Position numbers and translations under genes: made by a program. Below are positions 39,746-49,704 of a DNA stretch of 64,000 nucleotides, one piece after another. The stretch covers positions 1-64,000 of the forward strand of contig NZ_JABEQF010000004.1 of assembly GCF_014174355.1 (NCBI RefSeq), read 5' to 3'. This stretch comes from Gluconacetobacter azotocaptans. GTDB lineage: Bacteria; Pseudomonadota; Alphaproteobacteria; Acetobacterales; Acetobacteraceae. The notes beneath the pieces are model-generated. The model ran no database searches. It saw nothing but the letters and a program-made list of their open reading frames with translations, and was not told the DNA's origin. Positions within the stretch are counted from its first letter, which is position 1. Each line of letters opens with the position of its first letter.

Positions 39746-42667
39746 ATGGATACCCCATCCAGGCCTGCCCCGGGCCTGCCGGCGGCGCAGTCGATCCGGG
39801 TGCGCGGGGCGCGGGCGCACAATCTGAAGAACATCGACGTCGAGATCCCGCGCGATGCGCTGACGGTGGTGACGGGCCTGTCGGGGTCGGGGAAATCGTC
39901 CCTGGCCTTCGACACGATCTATGCCGAGGGGCAGCGGCGCTATGTCGAAAGCCTGTCGGCCTATGCGCGGCAGTTCCTGGAACTGATGGGCAAGCCCGAC
40001 ATGGATTCGATCGAGGGCCTGTCGCCGGCCATTTCGATCGAACAGAAGACGACCTCGAAGAACCCGCGCTCCACCGTCGGCACGATCACCGAAATCCACG
40101 ATTACATGCGCCTGCTGTGGGCGCGGGCCGGGGTGCCGTACTCGCCTGCGACCGGCCTGCCGATCGAGGCGCAGACCGTCAGCCAGATGGTGGATCGCGT
40201 CATGGCGCTGCCCGAGGGCACGCGGCTGATCCTGCTGGCCCCGGTGATCCGCGACCGCAAGGGCGAATGCCGCAAGGAGCTGGCCGAACTGCAGCGCAAG
40301 GGCTTCACCCGCGTCCGGATCGACGGCACCCTGCACGAGATCGCCGAGGCCCCCGACCTGAACCGCAAGCTGCGCCACACGGTCGAGGCCGTGGTGGACC
40401 GCATCATCGTCAAGCCCGGGCTGGAATCCCGCCTGGCCGACAGTTTCGAGACCGCCCTGGCCCTGTCCGACGGCCTGGTCTACGCCGAGGAGGTCGTGCG
40501 CGGCGAGTGCGCCGAGCCCCCGCCGCACATGGTCTTCTCGTCGCGCTTCGCCTGTCCGGTCAGCGGCTTCACGCTGGAAGAGATCGAACCGCGCCTGTTC
40601 TCGTTCAACGCCCCGCAGGGTGCGTGCCCGGCCTGCGACGGAATTGGGACCGAAACGTTCTTCGACCCGCATTTGATCGTCCCCGACGAATCTCTGCCGC
40701 TGGCGGGCGGCGCCATCGCCCCGTGGCGCAGCAGCCAGAGCCCCTATTACCAGCAGACCCTGGAAAGCCTGGCCGCCCATTACGGGGCGCGGATGGACAC
40801 CCCCTGGCGCGACCTGCCGCAAGGGGTGCGCGACGTGATCCTGGACGGCGGCAAGGACGACATCACGTTCCTCTATCGCGACGGCAAGCGGTCCTATGGG
40901 CTGACCAAGCCGTTCGAGGGGGTGGCGACCAACCTGCGCCGGCGCATGGCGGAGACCGACAGCGTCTGGGTGCGCGAGGAACTGTCACGCTACCAGTCCG
41001 ACAAGCCGTGCCATGTCTGCAACGGCGCGCGCCTGCGGCCCGAGGCGCTGTCGGTGCGCGTCGCCGGGTCGGACATCGCCACGGCGTCGGACCTGCCCAT
41101 CCGCCGGGCGCTGGACTGGTTCGGCACGGTCGAGGCGACGCTGACGCCCCAGCGGGCGGAAATCGCCCGGCGCATCCTGCGCGAAATCCTCGACCGGCTG
41201 CGGTTCCTGGACGATGTCGGGCTGGATTACCTGACGCTGTCGCGCGGGTCGGCGACCCTGTCGGGCGGGGAAAGCCAGCGCATCCGACTGGCCAGCCAGA
41301 TCGGGTCCGGCCTGACCGGCGTGCTGTATGTGCTCGACGAACCCTCGATCGGACTGCACCAGCGCGACAACGAACGGCTGCTGGCGACGCTGGACCGGCT
41401 GAAACGGCTGGGGAACACGCTGATCGTCGTGGAACATGACGAGGACGCGATTCGTGCCGCCGACTGGCTGATCGACATGGGGCCGGGGGCAGGGGTCAAT
41501 GGCGGCCATGTCGTGGCCAGCGGCACCCCGGCTGAGGTCGCGGCGAATCCGGCCAGCCTGACCGGCGATTATCTGTCGGGGCGCCGCAAGATCGCGGTGC
41601 CGGCGCAGCGCCGCCCGGTCGATCCGGCACGCAGCCTGGAGCTGGAGGGGGCGGCCGGCAACAATCTGAAGGACGTGACCGCGCATTTTCCGCTGGGTAC
41701 CTTCACCTGCGTCACCGGCGTTTCGGGCGGGGGAAAATCGACGCTGGTGATCGATACCCTGTACAAGGCGCTGTCGCGGCAATTGATGGGATCGGGGCAG
41801 AATCCCGCGCCCTATCGCCGGATCACGGGCCTGGATCTTCTGGACAAGATCATCGACATCGACCAGTCGCCGATCGGCCGCACGCCGCGTTCCAACCCCG
41901 CGACCTACACCGACCTGTTCGCGCCGATCCGCGACTGGTTCGCCGAACTGCCGGAAAGCAAGGCGCGGGGCTACAAGCCCGGGCGGTTCTCGTTCAACGT
42001 CAAGGGCGGGCGGTGCGAGGCCTGCCAGGGCGACGGCGTGCTGAAGATCGAGATGCACTTTCTGCCCGACGTGTTCGTGACCTGCGATACCTGCAAGGGC
42101 GCACGCTATAACCGCGAGACGCTGGACGTGAAGTTCCGCGGCAAATCCATCGCCGACGTGCTGGCCATGACGGTGGACGAGGCCCTGCCGTATTTCTCGG
42201 CCGTGCCGCGCATCCGCGACCGGCTGGCGATCCTGCAGCAGGTGGGGCTGGGCTATGTGGCGCTGGGCCAGCAGGCGACCACCCTGTCGGGCGGCGAGGC
42301 CCAGCGCGTCAAGCTGTCCAAGGAACTGGCCCGTCGTGCCACCGGGCGGACCCTGTACATCCTGGACGAGCCGACCACCGGCCTGCACACCGAGGACGTG
42401 CGCAAGCTGCTGGAGGTGCTGCATGCTCTGGTCGACCAGGGCAACACCGTCGTGGTGATCGAACATAATCTCGAGGTCATCAAGACTGCCGACTGGGTGC
42501 TGGACATGGGCCCGGAGGGCGGCGACGGCGGCGGGCGCATCGTCGCCGAAGGCACGCCCGAGGACATCGCGGCCTGCCCGGACAGCCATACCGGGCGCTT
42601 CCTGCGCCCGTTGCTGGCGGAGGTCGCCCCGGCGCCGAAAAAACGCGGGCGGCGCGCCCGCGCCTGA
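39746..42667 (+). CDS. uvrA: Excinuclease ABC subunit A
   Basis: A 973-residue damage-sensing ATPase of nucleotide excision repair. Two ABC modules are visible: Walker [10 protein letters not shown] (about 44-52) and GVSGGGKST in the second half, with signatures [12 protein letters not shown] and [12 protein letters not shown] and Walker B segments [12 protein letters not shown] and [12 protein letters not shown]. Zinc modules are CPACDGIG and CEACQGDG with CDTCKGARY. It loads UvrB at lesions. ATG 39746 is 44 bases after a LexA box. The C-terminus is short and basic (KKRGRRARA). Confidence 0.97.
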   Translation: MDTPSRPAPGLPAAQSIRVRGARAHNLKNIDVEIPRDALTVVTGLSGSGKSSLAFDTIYAEGQRRYVESLSAYARQFLELMGKPDMDSIEGLSPAISIEQKTTSKNPRSTVGTITEIHDYMRLLWARAGVPYSPATGLPIEAQTVSQMVDRVMALPEGTRLILLAPVIRDRKGECRKELAELQRKGFTRVRIDGTLHEIAEAPDLNRKLRHTVEAVVDRIIVKPGLESRLADSFETALALSDGLVYAEEVVRGECAEPPPHMVFSSRFACPVSGFTLEEIEPRLFSFNAPQGACPACDGIGTETFFDPHLIVPDESLPLAGGAIAPWRSSQSPYYQQTLESLAAHYGARMDTPWRDLPQGVRDVILDGGKDDITFLYRDGKRSYGLTKPFEGVATNLRRRMAETDSVWVREELSRYQSDKPCHVCNGARLRPEALSVRVAGSDIATASDLPIRRALDWFGTVEATLTPQRAEIARRILREILDRLRFLDDVGLDYLTLSRGSATLSGGESQRIRLASQIGSGLTGVLYVLDEPSIGLHQRDNERLLATLDRLKRLGNTLIVVEHDEDAIRAADWLIDMGPGAGVNGGHVVASGTPAEVAANPASLTGDYLSGRRKIAVPAQRRPVDPARSLELEGAAGNNLKDVTAHFPLGTFTCVTGVSGGGKSTLVIDTLYKALSRQLMGSGQNPAPYRRITGLDLLDKIIDIDQSPIGRTPRSNPATYTDLFAPIRDWFAELPESKARGYKPGRFSFNVKGGRCEACQGDGVLKIEMHFLPDVFVTCDTCKGARYNRETLDVKFRGKSIADVLAMTVDEALPYFSAVPRIRDRLAILQQVGLGYVALGQQATTLSGGEAQRVKLSKELARRATGRTLYILDEPTTGLHTEDVRKLLEVLHALVDQGNTVVVIEHNLEVIKTADWVLDMGPEGGDGGGRIVAEGTPEDIAACPDSHTGRFLRPLLAEVAPAPKKRGRRARA

Positions 42668-42854
42668 CGCGCTGTCTGGCCCGTTGAGCCCCCGTGCGGG
42701 GCCGGCGGGCCGGTTGTCATGGGAATACATAAAAATTCGCCCCCCGAACCGTTGAAAACACTTGCGCCAGCAAGGCTGTGGCCTTATCAGCGGCCCCCTT
42801 GGCCCAAGGGGGCGATCCCGCCCAACAGGCTGTCTACTGGTTTGGGGGTACGTG
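42668..42854 (+). promoter_or_regulatory. Structured leader upstream of speD
   Basis: The gap between uvrA and speD holds a GC hairpin (CCCCG/CGGGG) near 42685-42703, probably the uvrA terminator without a T run, and near 42802-42820 a strong hairpin with arms CCCCCTTG and CAAGGGGG. The latter lies about 35 bases before the speD start and could control translation. A 61-codon frame beginning at 42719 overlaps the speD start in another frame. I recognise no known riboswitch class. Confidence 0.4.
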
Positions 42855-43316
42855 ATGAACGCACTTGCTCAGCTGGGGATGGTCTCGGAACTCCCGAGCA
42901 ATAACCAGATGTCCTCTTCTCCTTCCTCCTCCGACGAGGAACGGACGGATTATTTCGTCGAGAAAGACGGGATGAAGTTTGCGGGAACGCATCTTCTCGT
43001 CGATCTTTGGGAGGCCCGGAATCTGGATGATCCGGCGCAGATCGACCGTACCCTGTGCGAGGCGGCGGTAACGGCCGGCGCCACGATCCTGCACAGCCAT
43101 TTCCATCATTTCTCGCCCAACGGCGGTGTGTCGGGCGTGGTGGTGCTGGCCGAGAGCCACATTTCGATTCACACGTGGCCGGAACGCGATTTCGCCGCCG
43201 TGGATATCTTCATGTGCGGCGCGTGCGATCCGCACCTTGCGATTCCGGTGATGCAGCGCCTGTTCCAGGCGGGCCGGGTCGTCGTCGACGAACAGCGTCG
43301 CGGCCGGGTCGGCTGA
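42855..43316 (+). CDS. speD: S-adenosylmethionine decarboxylase proenzyme
   Basis: A 153-residue bacterial AdoMetDC that makes the aminopropyl donor for spermidine. The chain cuts itself before Ser101 (AESHISIHTWPE), which becomes the pyruvoyl group. The histidine in SHFHHF and the cysteine in FMCGACD, both catalytic, are kept. The first 32 residues are Ser-rich and longer than in short family members. ATG 42855 is the only start with the leader nearby; the earlier in-frame ATG has no similarity. A terminator separates it from speE. Confidence 0.95.
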   Translation: MNALAQLGMVSELPSNNQMSSSPSSSDEERTDYFVEKDGMKFAGTHLLVDLWEARNLDDPAQIDRTLCEAAVTAGATILHSHFHHFSPNGGVSGVVVLAESHISIHTWPERDFAAVDIFMCGACDPHLAIPVMQRLFQAGRVVVDEQRRGRVG

Positions 43317-43362
43317 CGGGCCGGGATGGCGTCCGAACGGGCGCCGTCCGCATGAACCGGGG

Positions 43363-43390
43363 GGCCGGATCCGTCCGGCCTCTTTTTTTA
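43363..43390 (+). terminator. Intrinsic terminator between speD and speE
   Basis: Arms GGCCGGA and TCCGGCC around TCCG, followed by TCTTTTTTT. It lies 46 bases after speD and just before the speE ribosome-binding site, so speE must have readthrough or its own promoter. Confidence 0.85.
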
Positions 43391-43413
43391 TGTACGCGCA
43401 GGGAGAACAGGCA

Positions 43414-44286
43414 ATGACCGAAGCGTGGATCGGCGAAACCCTCTATGACGGCTGGCAGCAGCGCTTCCGGGTGCGGAAGGAACTGGCGCGCACGAAAAGT
43501 GCCTTCCAGGATATAGTCGTTTTCGAAAGCGAGACGCACGGCCGCGTCCTCGTCCTCGACGGCGTGATCCAGATCACCGAGGGGGACGAGTTCGTCTATC
43601 AGGAGATGCTGACGCATGTGCCCCTGCTGGCGCATGGCGACGCGCGCAGCGTGCTGATTATCGGCGCGGGCGATGGCGGCGTGCTGCGCCGCGTGCTGCA
43701 GCATCGTGGCGTGACCCGCGCGGTGATGGTGGAGATCGACGGCGAGGTTATCGACCTGTCCAAGCGCTTCCTGCCCGGCATTGCCGGCGACGCCTGGACC
43801 GACCCCCGCGCCGAGGTGATCGTGGGTGACGGCATCGATTACGTCGCGCGTGCCGAAACGGCCTCGGTGGACGCGATCATCGTCGACAGCACCGATCCGA
43901 TCGGCGTGGGCGAGGTGCTGTTCACCGATTCGTTCTACGAACATTGCGCGCGGATCCTGACGCCGAACGGCATCATCGTGAACCAGTGCGGCGTGCCCTT
44001 CATGCAGGCCGACGAACTGCGCGAGACCAGCGTGCGTCGTGCCCGCTTCTTCCCGCATGTCTCGGCCTATGTCGCGGCGGTACCGACCTATGTCGGCGGG
44101 TTCATGACGCTGGGCGTCGCGGCCAAGGGGCAGAACCCGGCCGCCCATTCGGTCGAGACGATCCGCGCCCGCGCCGAAGCCGCCGGCATCCTGGGGACTA
44201 CCGGCTACTGGACGCCGGAAATCCACACCGGGGCGTTCAACCTGCCGCCCTATATCGCCCGCAACCTGCCCTCCGCCGGGGTATGA
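43414..44286 (+). CDS. speE: Spermidine synthase
   Basis: A 290-residue aminopropyltransferase that joins the aminopropyl group of decarboxylated AdoMet to putrescine. Family blocks: QDIVVFESETHGRVLVLDG, QITEGDEFVYQEMLTHVPL, the nucleotide-binding IIGAGDGGVLRRVL, VDAIIVDSTDPIGVGEVLF and the YVAAVPTYVGGFMTLG segment. ATG 43414 follows GGGAGAA; an upstream in-frame ATG at 43390 overlaps the terminator. It follows speD, completing a two-step spermidine module. Confidence 0.95.
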   Translation: MTEAWIGETLYDGWQQRFRVRKELARTKSAFQDIVVFESETHGRVLVLDGVIQITEGDEFVYQEMLTHVPLLAHGDARSVLIIGAGDGGVLRRVLQHRGVTRAVMVEIDGEVIDLSKRFLPGIAGDAWTDPRAEVIVGDGIDYVARAETASVDAIIVDSTDPIGVGEVLFTDSFYEHCARILTPNGIIVNQCGVPFMQADELRETSVRRARFFPHVSAYVAAVPTYVGGFMTLGVAAKGQNPAAHSVETIRARAEAAGILGTTGYWTPEIHTGAFNLPPYIARNLPSAGV

Positions 44287-44292
44287 TTGCAG

Positions 44293-44318
44293 CCGGGGCG
44301 CCGTTGGCGGCGCCCCGG
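44293..44318. terminator. Hairpin between convergent speE and ABM gene
   Basis: Perfect 10-base arms CCGGGGCGCC and GGCGCCCCGG around GTTGGC, 7 bases after speE and before the convergent gene's end. No T run on either side; could serve both directions. Confidence 0.5.
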
Positions 44319-44335
44319 TCGCCAGGCGTTCCGTT

Positions 44336-44647
44336 TCACCCTTGCGGGGCGTATCGCGCCAGCATGCGCACCGCGACCGTGCGGATGTTCAGAGCCGCCA
44401 GGCCGTCGGCGAAGACTTTGTAATGCGGCGTGGTCATGTGCGTGTCGAACGCCGCGCGGTCGGCATAGACTTCGTGCAGGATGACCCGATTCGCCTCGCC
44501 GTCGGGCACCAGCACGTCGAAACAGTGGCATCCGGGCTCGTCGGCCACCGAATGCGCGCTGTCATGGGCGCAGATTTCCAGAAATTTGTCGTGGGTTTCC
44601 GCCGTCGTCTCGAATTCCGCGATGATGGTCAGGGGGCGTGCGTCCAT
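44336..44647 (-). CDS. ABM-domain quinol monooxygenase-like protein
   Basis: A 103-residue protein of the antibiotic-biosynthesis-monooxygenase fold (YgiN type). It shows LTIIAEFETTAETHDKFLEI, EPGCHCFDVLVPDGEANRVI and HEVYADRAAFDTHMTTPHYK, the family's conserved order. Characterised members oxidise quinols or degrade haem without a cofactor; the substrate here is unknown. It stands alone and convergent to speE. Confidence 0.85.
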   Translation of the reverse strand: MDARPLTIIAEFETTAETHDKFLEICAHDSAHSVADEPGCHCFDVLVPDGEANRVILHEVYADRAAFDTHMTTPHYKVFADGLAALNIRTVAVRMLARYAPQG

Positions 44648-44796
44648 GGTCGGCGTCCTTCGCTGTTCCGATAATCGGTGCGCGCAAATCTAGCCTCGTG
44701 CCGACAGGCTATCCAGCATCGGATGGCACGGTCCGATCCTTCCGCCGGATCAATTGACTTGGTCGCGACACCTGTGCCAAGCATCGGAACGCTGAC

Positions 44797-44944
44797 GCGG
44801 GAGAGACTGGCGAGAGCCGGCGCCGAAGGAGCAACCGCCCCGGAAACTCTCAGGCCAAAGGACCGCCCGGCATTGACTTCTGGAGAGAGGCGCCCCGTGC
44901 GTCCGCCGACGGGATAGCGATCTCAGGCACAGCGACAGAAGGGG
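44797..44944 (+). promoter_or_regulatory. Tandem glycine riboswitch (two aptamers) upstream of gcvTHP
   Basis: Two gcvT-type aptamers in series. The first (about 44797-44868) has GCGGGAGAGACTGG, then GCCGAAGGAGCAACC and CTCTCAGGCCAAAGGACCGC, the conserved core. The second (about 44878-44944) has TCTGGAGAGAGGCGCC and ATCTCAGGCACAGCGACAGA. The linker is about 9 bases. It ends 110 bases before the gcvT start. Glycine binding is known to switch on cleavage-system genes in this arrangement. Confidence 0.93.
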
Positions 44945-45053
44945 CATTCGGATCCAATGCATGGATTCAGGAGGCCCTGTTCATGTCCCGCGCTTCGTCT
45001 TTCCGGTTTTCCCCTTCCTCGACAGCCCGGCCGCGCGCGGCGCGGAGGGACGC

Positions 45054-46187
45054 ATGAACGCGCCCCTGCTGCGCACGCCGTTGCACGACCTGCATGTGTC
45101 GCTGGGCGCGCGCATGGTGCCCTTCGCGGGGTACGAGATGCCCGTGCAGTATCGGGCCGGGGTGATGGCCGAACACCAGCATACCCGCACCGCCGCCGGC
45201 CTGTTCGATGTGTCCCATATGGGGCAGATCCGTCTGCGCGCCCGCTCGGGCCGGGTCGAGGACGCGGCCCTGGCGCTGGAACGCCTGGTGCCGGCCGACA
45301 TGCTGTCGCTGAAGCCGGGGCGGCAGCGCTACGTGCTGCTGACCGACCCGCAGGGCGGCATCATCGACGACCTGATGGTCTCGCGCCTGGACGACTGGCT
45401 GCTGCTGGTCGTCAACGCCGCCTGCAAGGAGGGCGACCTGGCCCATATCCTGGCCGGCGTGGGGGATGCCTGCACGGTCGAGGCGATGCCCGATCGCGGG
45501 TTGATCGCGATTCAAGGCCCCGCCGCCGGCGCGGCGCTGGCCGGCCTGGCCCCGCGGGCAGCGGACATGCGTTTCATGGACGTGGCGGAATTCGACGTGG
45601 CCGGCGTGCCCTGCATCGCCTCGCGCTCGGGCTATACCGGCGAGGACGGGTTCGAACTGGGCATGCCCTCGGACGGCGCGGTCCGGGTGGCCGAGGCGCT
45701 GCTGGCACAGCCGGGCGTCGCCCCGGCGGGCCTGGGCGCGCGCGACAGCCTGCGGCTGGAAGCCGGCCTGTGCCTCTACGGCTCGGATATCGACCGCACG
45801 ACGTCGCCGGTCGAGGCCGCGCTGGAGTGGTCCATCCAGAAAAGCCGCCGTGCCGGCGGGGCGCGGGCGGGGGGCTTCCCCGGCGCGGATATCGTGCTGG
45901 TGCAGTTGCGCGACGGCACGTCCCGCCGCCGGGTCGGCATCGCGATCGACGGCCGCGCGCCGGTGCGCGGCGGGGCGCGCCTGTTCGCCGACGCGGACGG
46001 CCGGCAGCCGGCGGGGGATGTGACGTCCGGCGCGTTCGGGCCGACGGTCGGGGCGCCGGTCGCCATGGGCTATGTCGACGCCGCGCATGCTGCGGCCGGA
46101 ACCCCGCTGTTCGCGGAACTCAGGGGAAAGTTCGTACCGGTCACGGTGGCGGCGCTGCCGTTCGTGGCGCCGGGTTTCAAACGTTGA
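45054..46187 (+). CDS. gcvT: Aminomethyltransferase, glycine cleavage T protein
   Basis: A 377-residue tetrahydrofolate-dependent subunit that releases ammonia from the aminomethyl group on lipoyl-GcvH and passes the carbon to folate. Family blocks: [48 protein letters not shown] and [22 protein letters not shown] 45054 follows GGAGG; the longer in-frame start at 44961 adds residues without similarity. First gene of gcvT-gcvH-gcvP behind the glycine riboswitch. Confidence 0.96.
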   Translation: MNAPLLRTPLHDLHVSLGARMVPFAGYEMPVQYRAGVMAEHQHTRTAAGLFDVSHMGQIRLRARSGRVEDAALALERLVPADMLSLKPGRQRYVLLTDPQGGIIDDLMVSRLDDWLLLVVNAACKEGDLAHILAGVGDACTVEAMPDRGLIAIQGPAAGAALAGLAPRAADMRFMDVAEFDVAGVPCIASRSGYTGEDGFELGMPSDGAVRVAEALLAQPGVAPAGLGARDSLRLEAGLCLYGSDIDRTTSPVEAALEWSIQKSRRAGGARAGGFPGADIVLVQLRDGTSRRRVGIAIDGRAPVRGGARLFADADGRQPAGDVTSGAFGPTVGAPVAMGYVDAAHAAAGTPLFAELRGKFVPVTVAALPFVAPGFKR

Positions 46188-46211
46188 TCGGATAGGGGTG
46201 GAGTTGGAATA

Positions 46212-46577
46212 ATGACCGTATATTACACGAAAGATCACGAATGGCTGCGCGTCGAGGGTGACGTCGCGGTCGTCGGCATTACCAATCACGCCGCCGACGA
46301 GCTGGGCGAGCTGGTGTTCGTCGAGGCGAAGGACGAGGGCACCGAGGTCGCGCAGGGCGACAGCGTGGCGGTCGTCGAATCGGTCAAGGCGGCGTCCGAC
46401 ATCTACGCCCCCGTGTCGGGCACGGTCCTGGACTTCAACACCGCGCTGGCCGACGACCCGTCGCTGGTGAACCGCGAGGCCGAGGCCGAAGGCTGGATCC
46501 TGAAGATGCGGATCGCCGACGCCGGGCAGCTTGCGTCCCTGCTGGACGCCGCCGCCTACGCCGCCCTGGTCGGCTGA
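46212..46577 (+). CDS. gcvH: Glycine cleavage system H protein
   Basis: A 121-residue lipoyl carrier that shuttles the aminomethyl group between GcvP, GcvT and the lipoamide dehydrogenase. It begins [16 protein letters not shown] and has the lipoylation motif VESVKAASD with Lys59. Length is normal. It starts 24 bases after gcvT. Confidence 0.97.
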   Translation: MTVYYTKDHEWLRVEGDVAVVGITNHAADELGELVFVEAKDEGTEVAQGDSVAVVESVKAASDIYAPVSGTVLDFNTALADDPSLVNREAEAEGWILKMRIADAGQLASLLDAAAYAALVG

Positions 46578-46614
46578 CCCGATCGTTCCTGTTGCTGTCG
46601 CGGAGAAGTTGAGC

Positions 46615-49497
46615 GTGACGTCCACCTTGCTCTGGCGGGATAGCCTTCCCGCCGCCGACGCGTTCTGTGCGCGTCATGTCGGACCGGATGACCGGGACGT
46701 CGCCGCCATGCTGGGCGTGATCGGCGCCGGGTCGCTGGACGACCTCATGGAGCAGACGGTGCCGTCCGCCATCCGCCTGCGCCGGGACATGGGGCTGGGC
46801 GCCGGCGTGTCCGAACCCGAGGTGCTGCGTCGCCTGCGCGCCATCGCCGGGCGCAACCGGGTCATGACTTCGCTGATCGGGCAGGGCTATTACGGCACCG
46901 TGCTGCCCGGCGTCATCCAGCGCAACGTGCTGGAAAACCCGGCCTGGTACACCGCCTACACCCCCTATCAGCCGGAAATCAGCCAGGGCCGGCTGGAAGC
47001 GCTGCTGAATTTCCAGACCCTGGTCACCGACCTGACGGGCCTGGATGTCGCGAATGCCTCGCTGCTGGACGAGGCGACGGCGGCGGCCGAGGCGATGGCC
47101 CTGGCCCGCCGCGTGGCACGGTCGAAGGCCGACGGGTTCTTCGTCGATGCCGACTGCCATCCGCAGACGCTGGCCGTGCTGCGCACGCGGGCCGAACCGA
47201 TGGGGTGGCGGATCATCGTCGGCGACCCCGACAGCGACCTCGATGCCGACGCCGTCTTCGGCGCGCTGTTCCAGTACCCGGGGTCGTCGGGGCGCATCCG
47301 CGATCCGCGAGCCTGGATCGAGCGGCTGCACGCAGCGCAGGCCGTGGTGGCCATGGCGGCCGACCCGCTGGCCCTGACGCTGCTGGAACCGCCGGGCGTG
47401 CTGGGGGCCGACATCGCCATCGGCTCGATGCAGAGGTACGGCATGCCCATGGGCGCGGGCGGCCCGCACGCCGCCTATATGGCCGTGCGCGATGCCTTCA
47501 AGCGCAACATGCCCGGCCGCCTGGTCGGGGTGTCGATCGACAGCCGGGGCGAACCCGCCTATCGCCTGGCGCTGCAGACGCGCGAACAGCATATCCGCCG
47601 GGAAAAGGCGACGTCGAACATCTGCACGGCGCAGGTGCTGCCCGCCGTCATCTCATCCATGTACGCGGTCTATCACGGGCCGGACGGCCTGACCGCCATC
47701 GCGCGGCGCATCCACCGCCTGACCGCGATCCTGGCCGCGGGGCTGCGCGCCCTGGCGGTGCGGGTGGAGACGGATGCGGTGTTCGATACGCTGACGGTCG
47801 CGACCGGCGGCGATTCCACGCTGCTCCGTGACCGGGCCGAGGCCGCGGGGATGAATGTGCGCGTGGTGGATGCCGGGCGCGTCGGCATCAGCCTGGACGA
47901 AACCACCACGCCCGACATCGTGCGGGCCATCTGGCATTGCTTCTGCCCCGACGCGCAGCGTGTGGAGGAGATGGAACGCACCCTGGCCGCGCCGGCGGAC
48001 CTGCTGCCGCCCGCGCTGCGGCGGACCGGCACGTTCCTGACCCATCCGGTCTTTCATGCCCACCGGTCGGAAACCGACCTGCTGCGCTACCTGCGGCGCC
48101 TGTCCGACCGCGACCTGGCGCTGGACCGGTCGATGATCCCGCTGGGGTCGTGCACGATGAAGCTGAACGCCACCGTCGAGATGATGCCGGTGACGTGGCC
48201 GGAATTCTGCGACATCCATCCCTTCGCGCCGGCGGCCCAGCAGGCCGGGTATGCCGAACTGTTCGCGGACCTGGAACGCATGCTGCGCGCCATCAGCGGC
48301 TATGACGCGGTATCGCTGCAACCCAATTCCGGCGCGCAGGGCGAATATGCCGGCCTGCTGGCGATTCGCGGCTATCATCGCGCGCGCGGTGATGAGGGGC
48401 GCGACGTCTGCCTGATTCCGGCTTCGGCGCACGGGACCAACCCGGCCTCGGCGCAGATGGCGGGCATGCGCGTCGTCGTCGTGGCGTGCGACGGGCAGGG
48501 CAATGTCGATATCGCGGACCTGAAGACGAAGATCGCCCAGCACGCCGACCGCCTGGCCGCGATCATGATCACCTATCCCTCGACCCATGGCGTGTTCGAG
48601 GAATCGGTGGTCGAGATCTGCGACCTGGTGCATGCGGCCGGCGGCCAGGTCTATCTGGACGGCGCGAACATGAACGCGCAGGTCGGGCTGTCGCGGCCCG
48701 GCGCGTTCGGCGCCGATGTCAGCCATTTCAACCTGCACAAGACATTCTGCATCCCCCATGGCGGCGGGGGGCCGGGCATGGGGCCGATCGGCGTGGGGGC
48801 GCACCTGGCGCCGTTCCTGCCCGGCCGACCCGAGGAAGGGGGCGTCAACGCCGTCTCGGCGGCGCCGTTCGGCTCGGCGGCGGTGCTGCCGATTTCGTGG
48901 ACCTACATGGTGCTGATGGGCGATGCGGGGCTGCGCCGCGCGACCGAAGTCGCGATCCTGAACTCCAATTACGTCGCCACCCGCCTGGAGGGCCATTACC
49001 CGGTGCTGTATCGCGGCGCCAACGGGCGCGTGGCGCACGAATGCATCATCGACCTGCGCCCCATCAAGGACGCGACCGGGATTACGGTCGACGATATCGC
49101 CAAGCGCCTGATCGACCACGGGTTCCATGCGCCGACCGTCAGCTTCCCGGTGGCCGGCACCTTCATGATCGAACCCACCGAATCCGAGGGCCGGCGGGAG
49201 CTGGACCGGTTCTGCGACGCGATGATCGCCATTCGGGACGAAATCCGCGAGGTCGAGGGCGGGGTGCTGACCGCCGAACAGAGCCCGTTGCGCCACGCGC
49301 CGCATACCGTCCGCGACCTGACCGATCCGGCGTGGGAACGCGCCTATGACCGGCAGCGCGGCTGCCTGCCGGGCGACGTTGCGGCGGCATCGAAATACTG
49401 GTCGCCGGTCAATCGTCTGGACAATGCCTATGGCGACCGCAACCTGGTCTGTTCCTGCCCGGACATGGCCAGCTATGCCGAGGGTACGGCTGTCTAG
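46615..49497 (+). CDS. gcvP: Glycine dehydrogenase (decarboxylating), P protein, single chain
   Basis: A 960-residue pyridoxal-phosphate enzyme that decarboxylates glycine and loads the remainder on GcvH. It is the fused single-chain form with N- and C-terminal halves. The N-half has [12 protein letters not shown] and [14 protein letters not shown]; the C-half holds PLP-binding Lys709 in [22 protein letters not shown] 46615 (preceded by CGGAGAAG) is the likely start; a longer frame overlaps gcvH and is shadow. The N-terminus is short compared with some relatives. Third gene of the operon. Confidence 0.96.
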   Translation: MTSTLLWRDSLPAADAFCARHVGPDDRDVAAMLGVIGAGSLDDLMEQTVPSAIRLRRDMGLGAGVSEPEVLRRLRAIAGRNRVMTSLIGQGYYGTVLPGVIQRNVLENPAWYTAYTPYQPEISQGRLEALLNFQTLVTDLTGLDVANASLLDEATAAAEAMALARRVARSKADGFFVDADCHPQTLAVLRTRAEPMGWRIIVGDPDSDLDADAVFGALFQYPGSSGRIRDPRAWIERLHAAQAVVAMAADPLALTLLEPPGVLGADIAIGSMQRYGMPMGAGGPHAAYMAVRDAFKRNMPGRLVGVSIDSRGEPAYRLALQTREQHIRREKATSNICTAQVLPAVISSMYAVYHGPDGLTAIARRIHRLTAILAAGLRALAVRVETDAVFDTLTVATGGDSTLLRDRAEAAGMNVRVVDAGRVGISLDETTTPDIVRAIWHCFCPDAQRVEEMERTLAAPADLLPPALRRTGTFLTHPVFHAHRSETDLLRYLRRLSDRDLALDRSMIPLGSCTMKLNATVEMMPVTWPEFCDIHPFAPAAQQAGYAELFADLERMLRAISGYDAVSLQPNSGAQGEYAGLLAIRGYHRARGDEGRDVCLIPASAHGTNPASAQMAGMRVVVVACDGQGNVDIADLKTKIAQHADRLAAIMITYPSTHGVFEESVVEICDLVHAAGGQVYLDGANMNAQVGLSRPGAFGADVSHFNLHKTFCIPHGGGGPGMGPIGVGAHLAPFLPGRPEEGGVNAVSAAPFGSAAVLPISWTYMVLMGDAGLRRATEVAILNSNYVATRLEGHYPVLYRGANGRVAHECIIDLRPIKDATGITVDDIAKRLIDHGFHAPTVSFPVAGTFMIEPTESEGRRELDRFCDAMIAIRDEIREVEGGVLTAEQSPLRHAPHTVRDLTDPAWERAYDRQRGCLPGDVAAASKYWSPVNRLDNAYGDRNLVCSCPDMASYAEGTAV

Positions 49498-49568
49498 CCC
49501 CACCGGGTCACGGCCCTGTGCCCGTCGGGCGGTGGCCGTGGCGTGCCCGAGGGGGTAGGATGACGCCG

Positions 49569-49598
49569 GCCTGTGGCCCACCTGATGGGGCCACAGGC
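49569..49598 (+). terminator. Hairpin after gcvP
   Basis: Arms GCCTGTGGCCC and GGGCCACAGGC around an 8-base loop, 72 bases after gcvP. There is no T run. Between it and ndh lies CACAA-AA-TTGTG (49650-49661), a small imperfect palindrome that could be part of the ndh promoter. Confidence 0.5.
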
Positions 49599-49704
49599 GG
49601 TCCAGCACCCGCGAGGGAGGAAGGCGTCATGATATCGCCTTTTATTGTTCACAAAATTGTGTTCTCTGCCCCCTCGGGTAACCACCAGAGGGGAGAGCGA
49701 CGGC

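Noticed and set aside
42719-42904. Upstream open frame overlapping the speD start
   Set aside because: It is 61 codons with no clear ribosome-binding site and no bias. It may be chance; I only mention it in the leader entry.
49650-49661. FNR/Anr-type box upstream of ndh
   Set aside because: CACAA-AA-TTGTG lacks the TTGAT half-sites with the right spacing, so it does not fit an FNR box.
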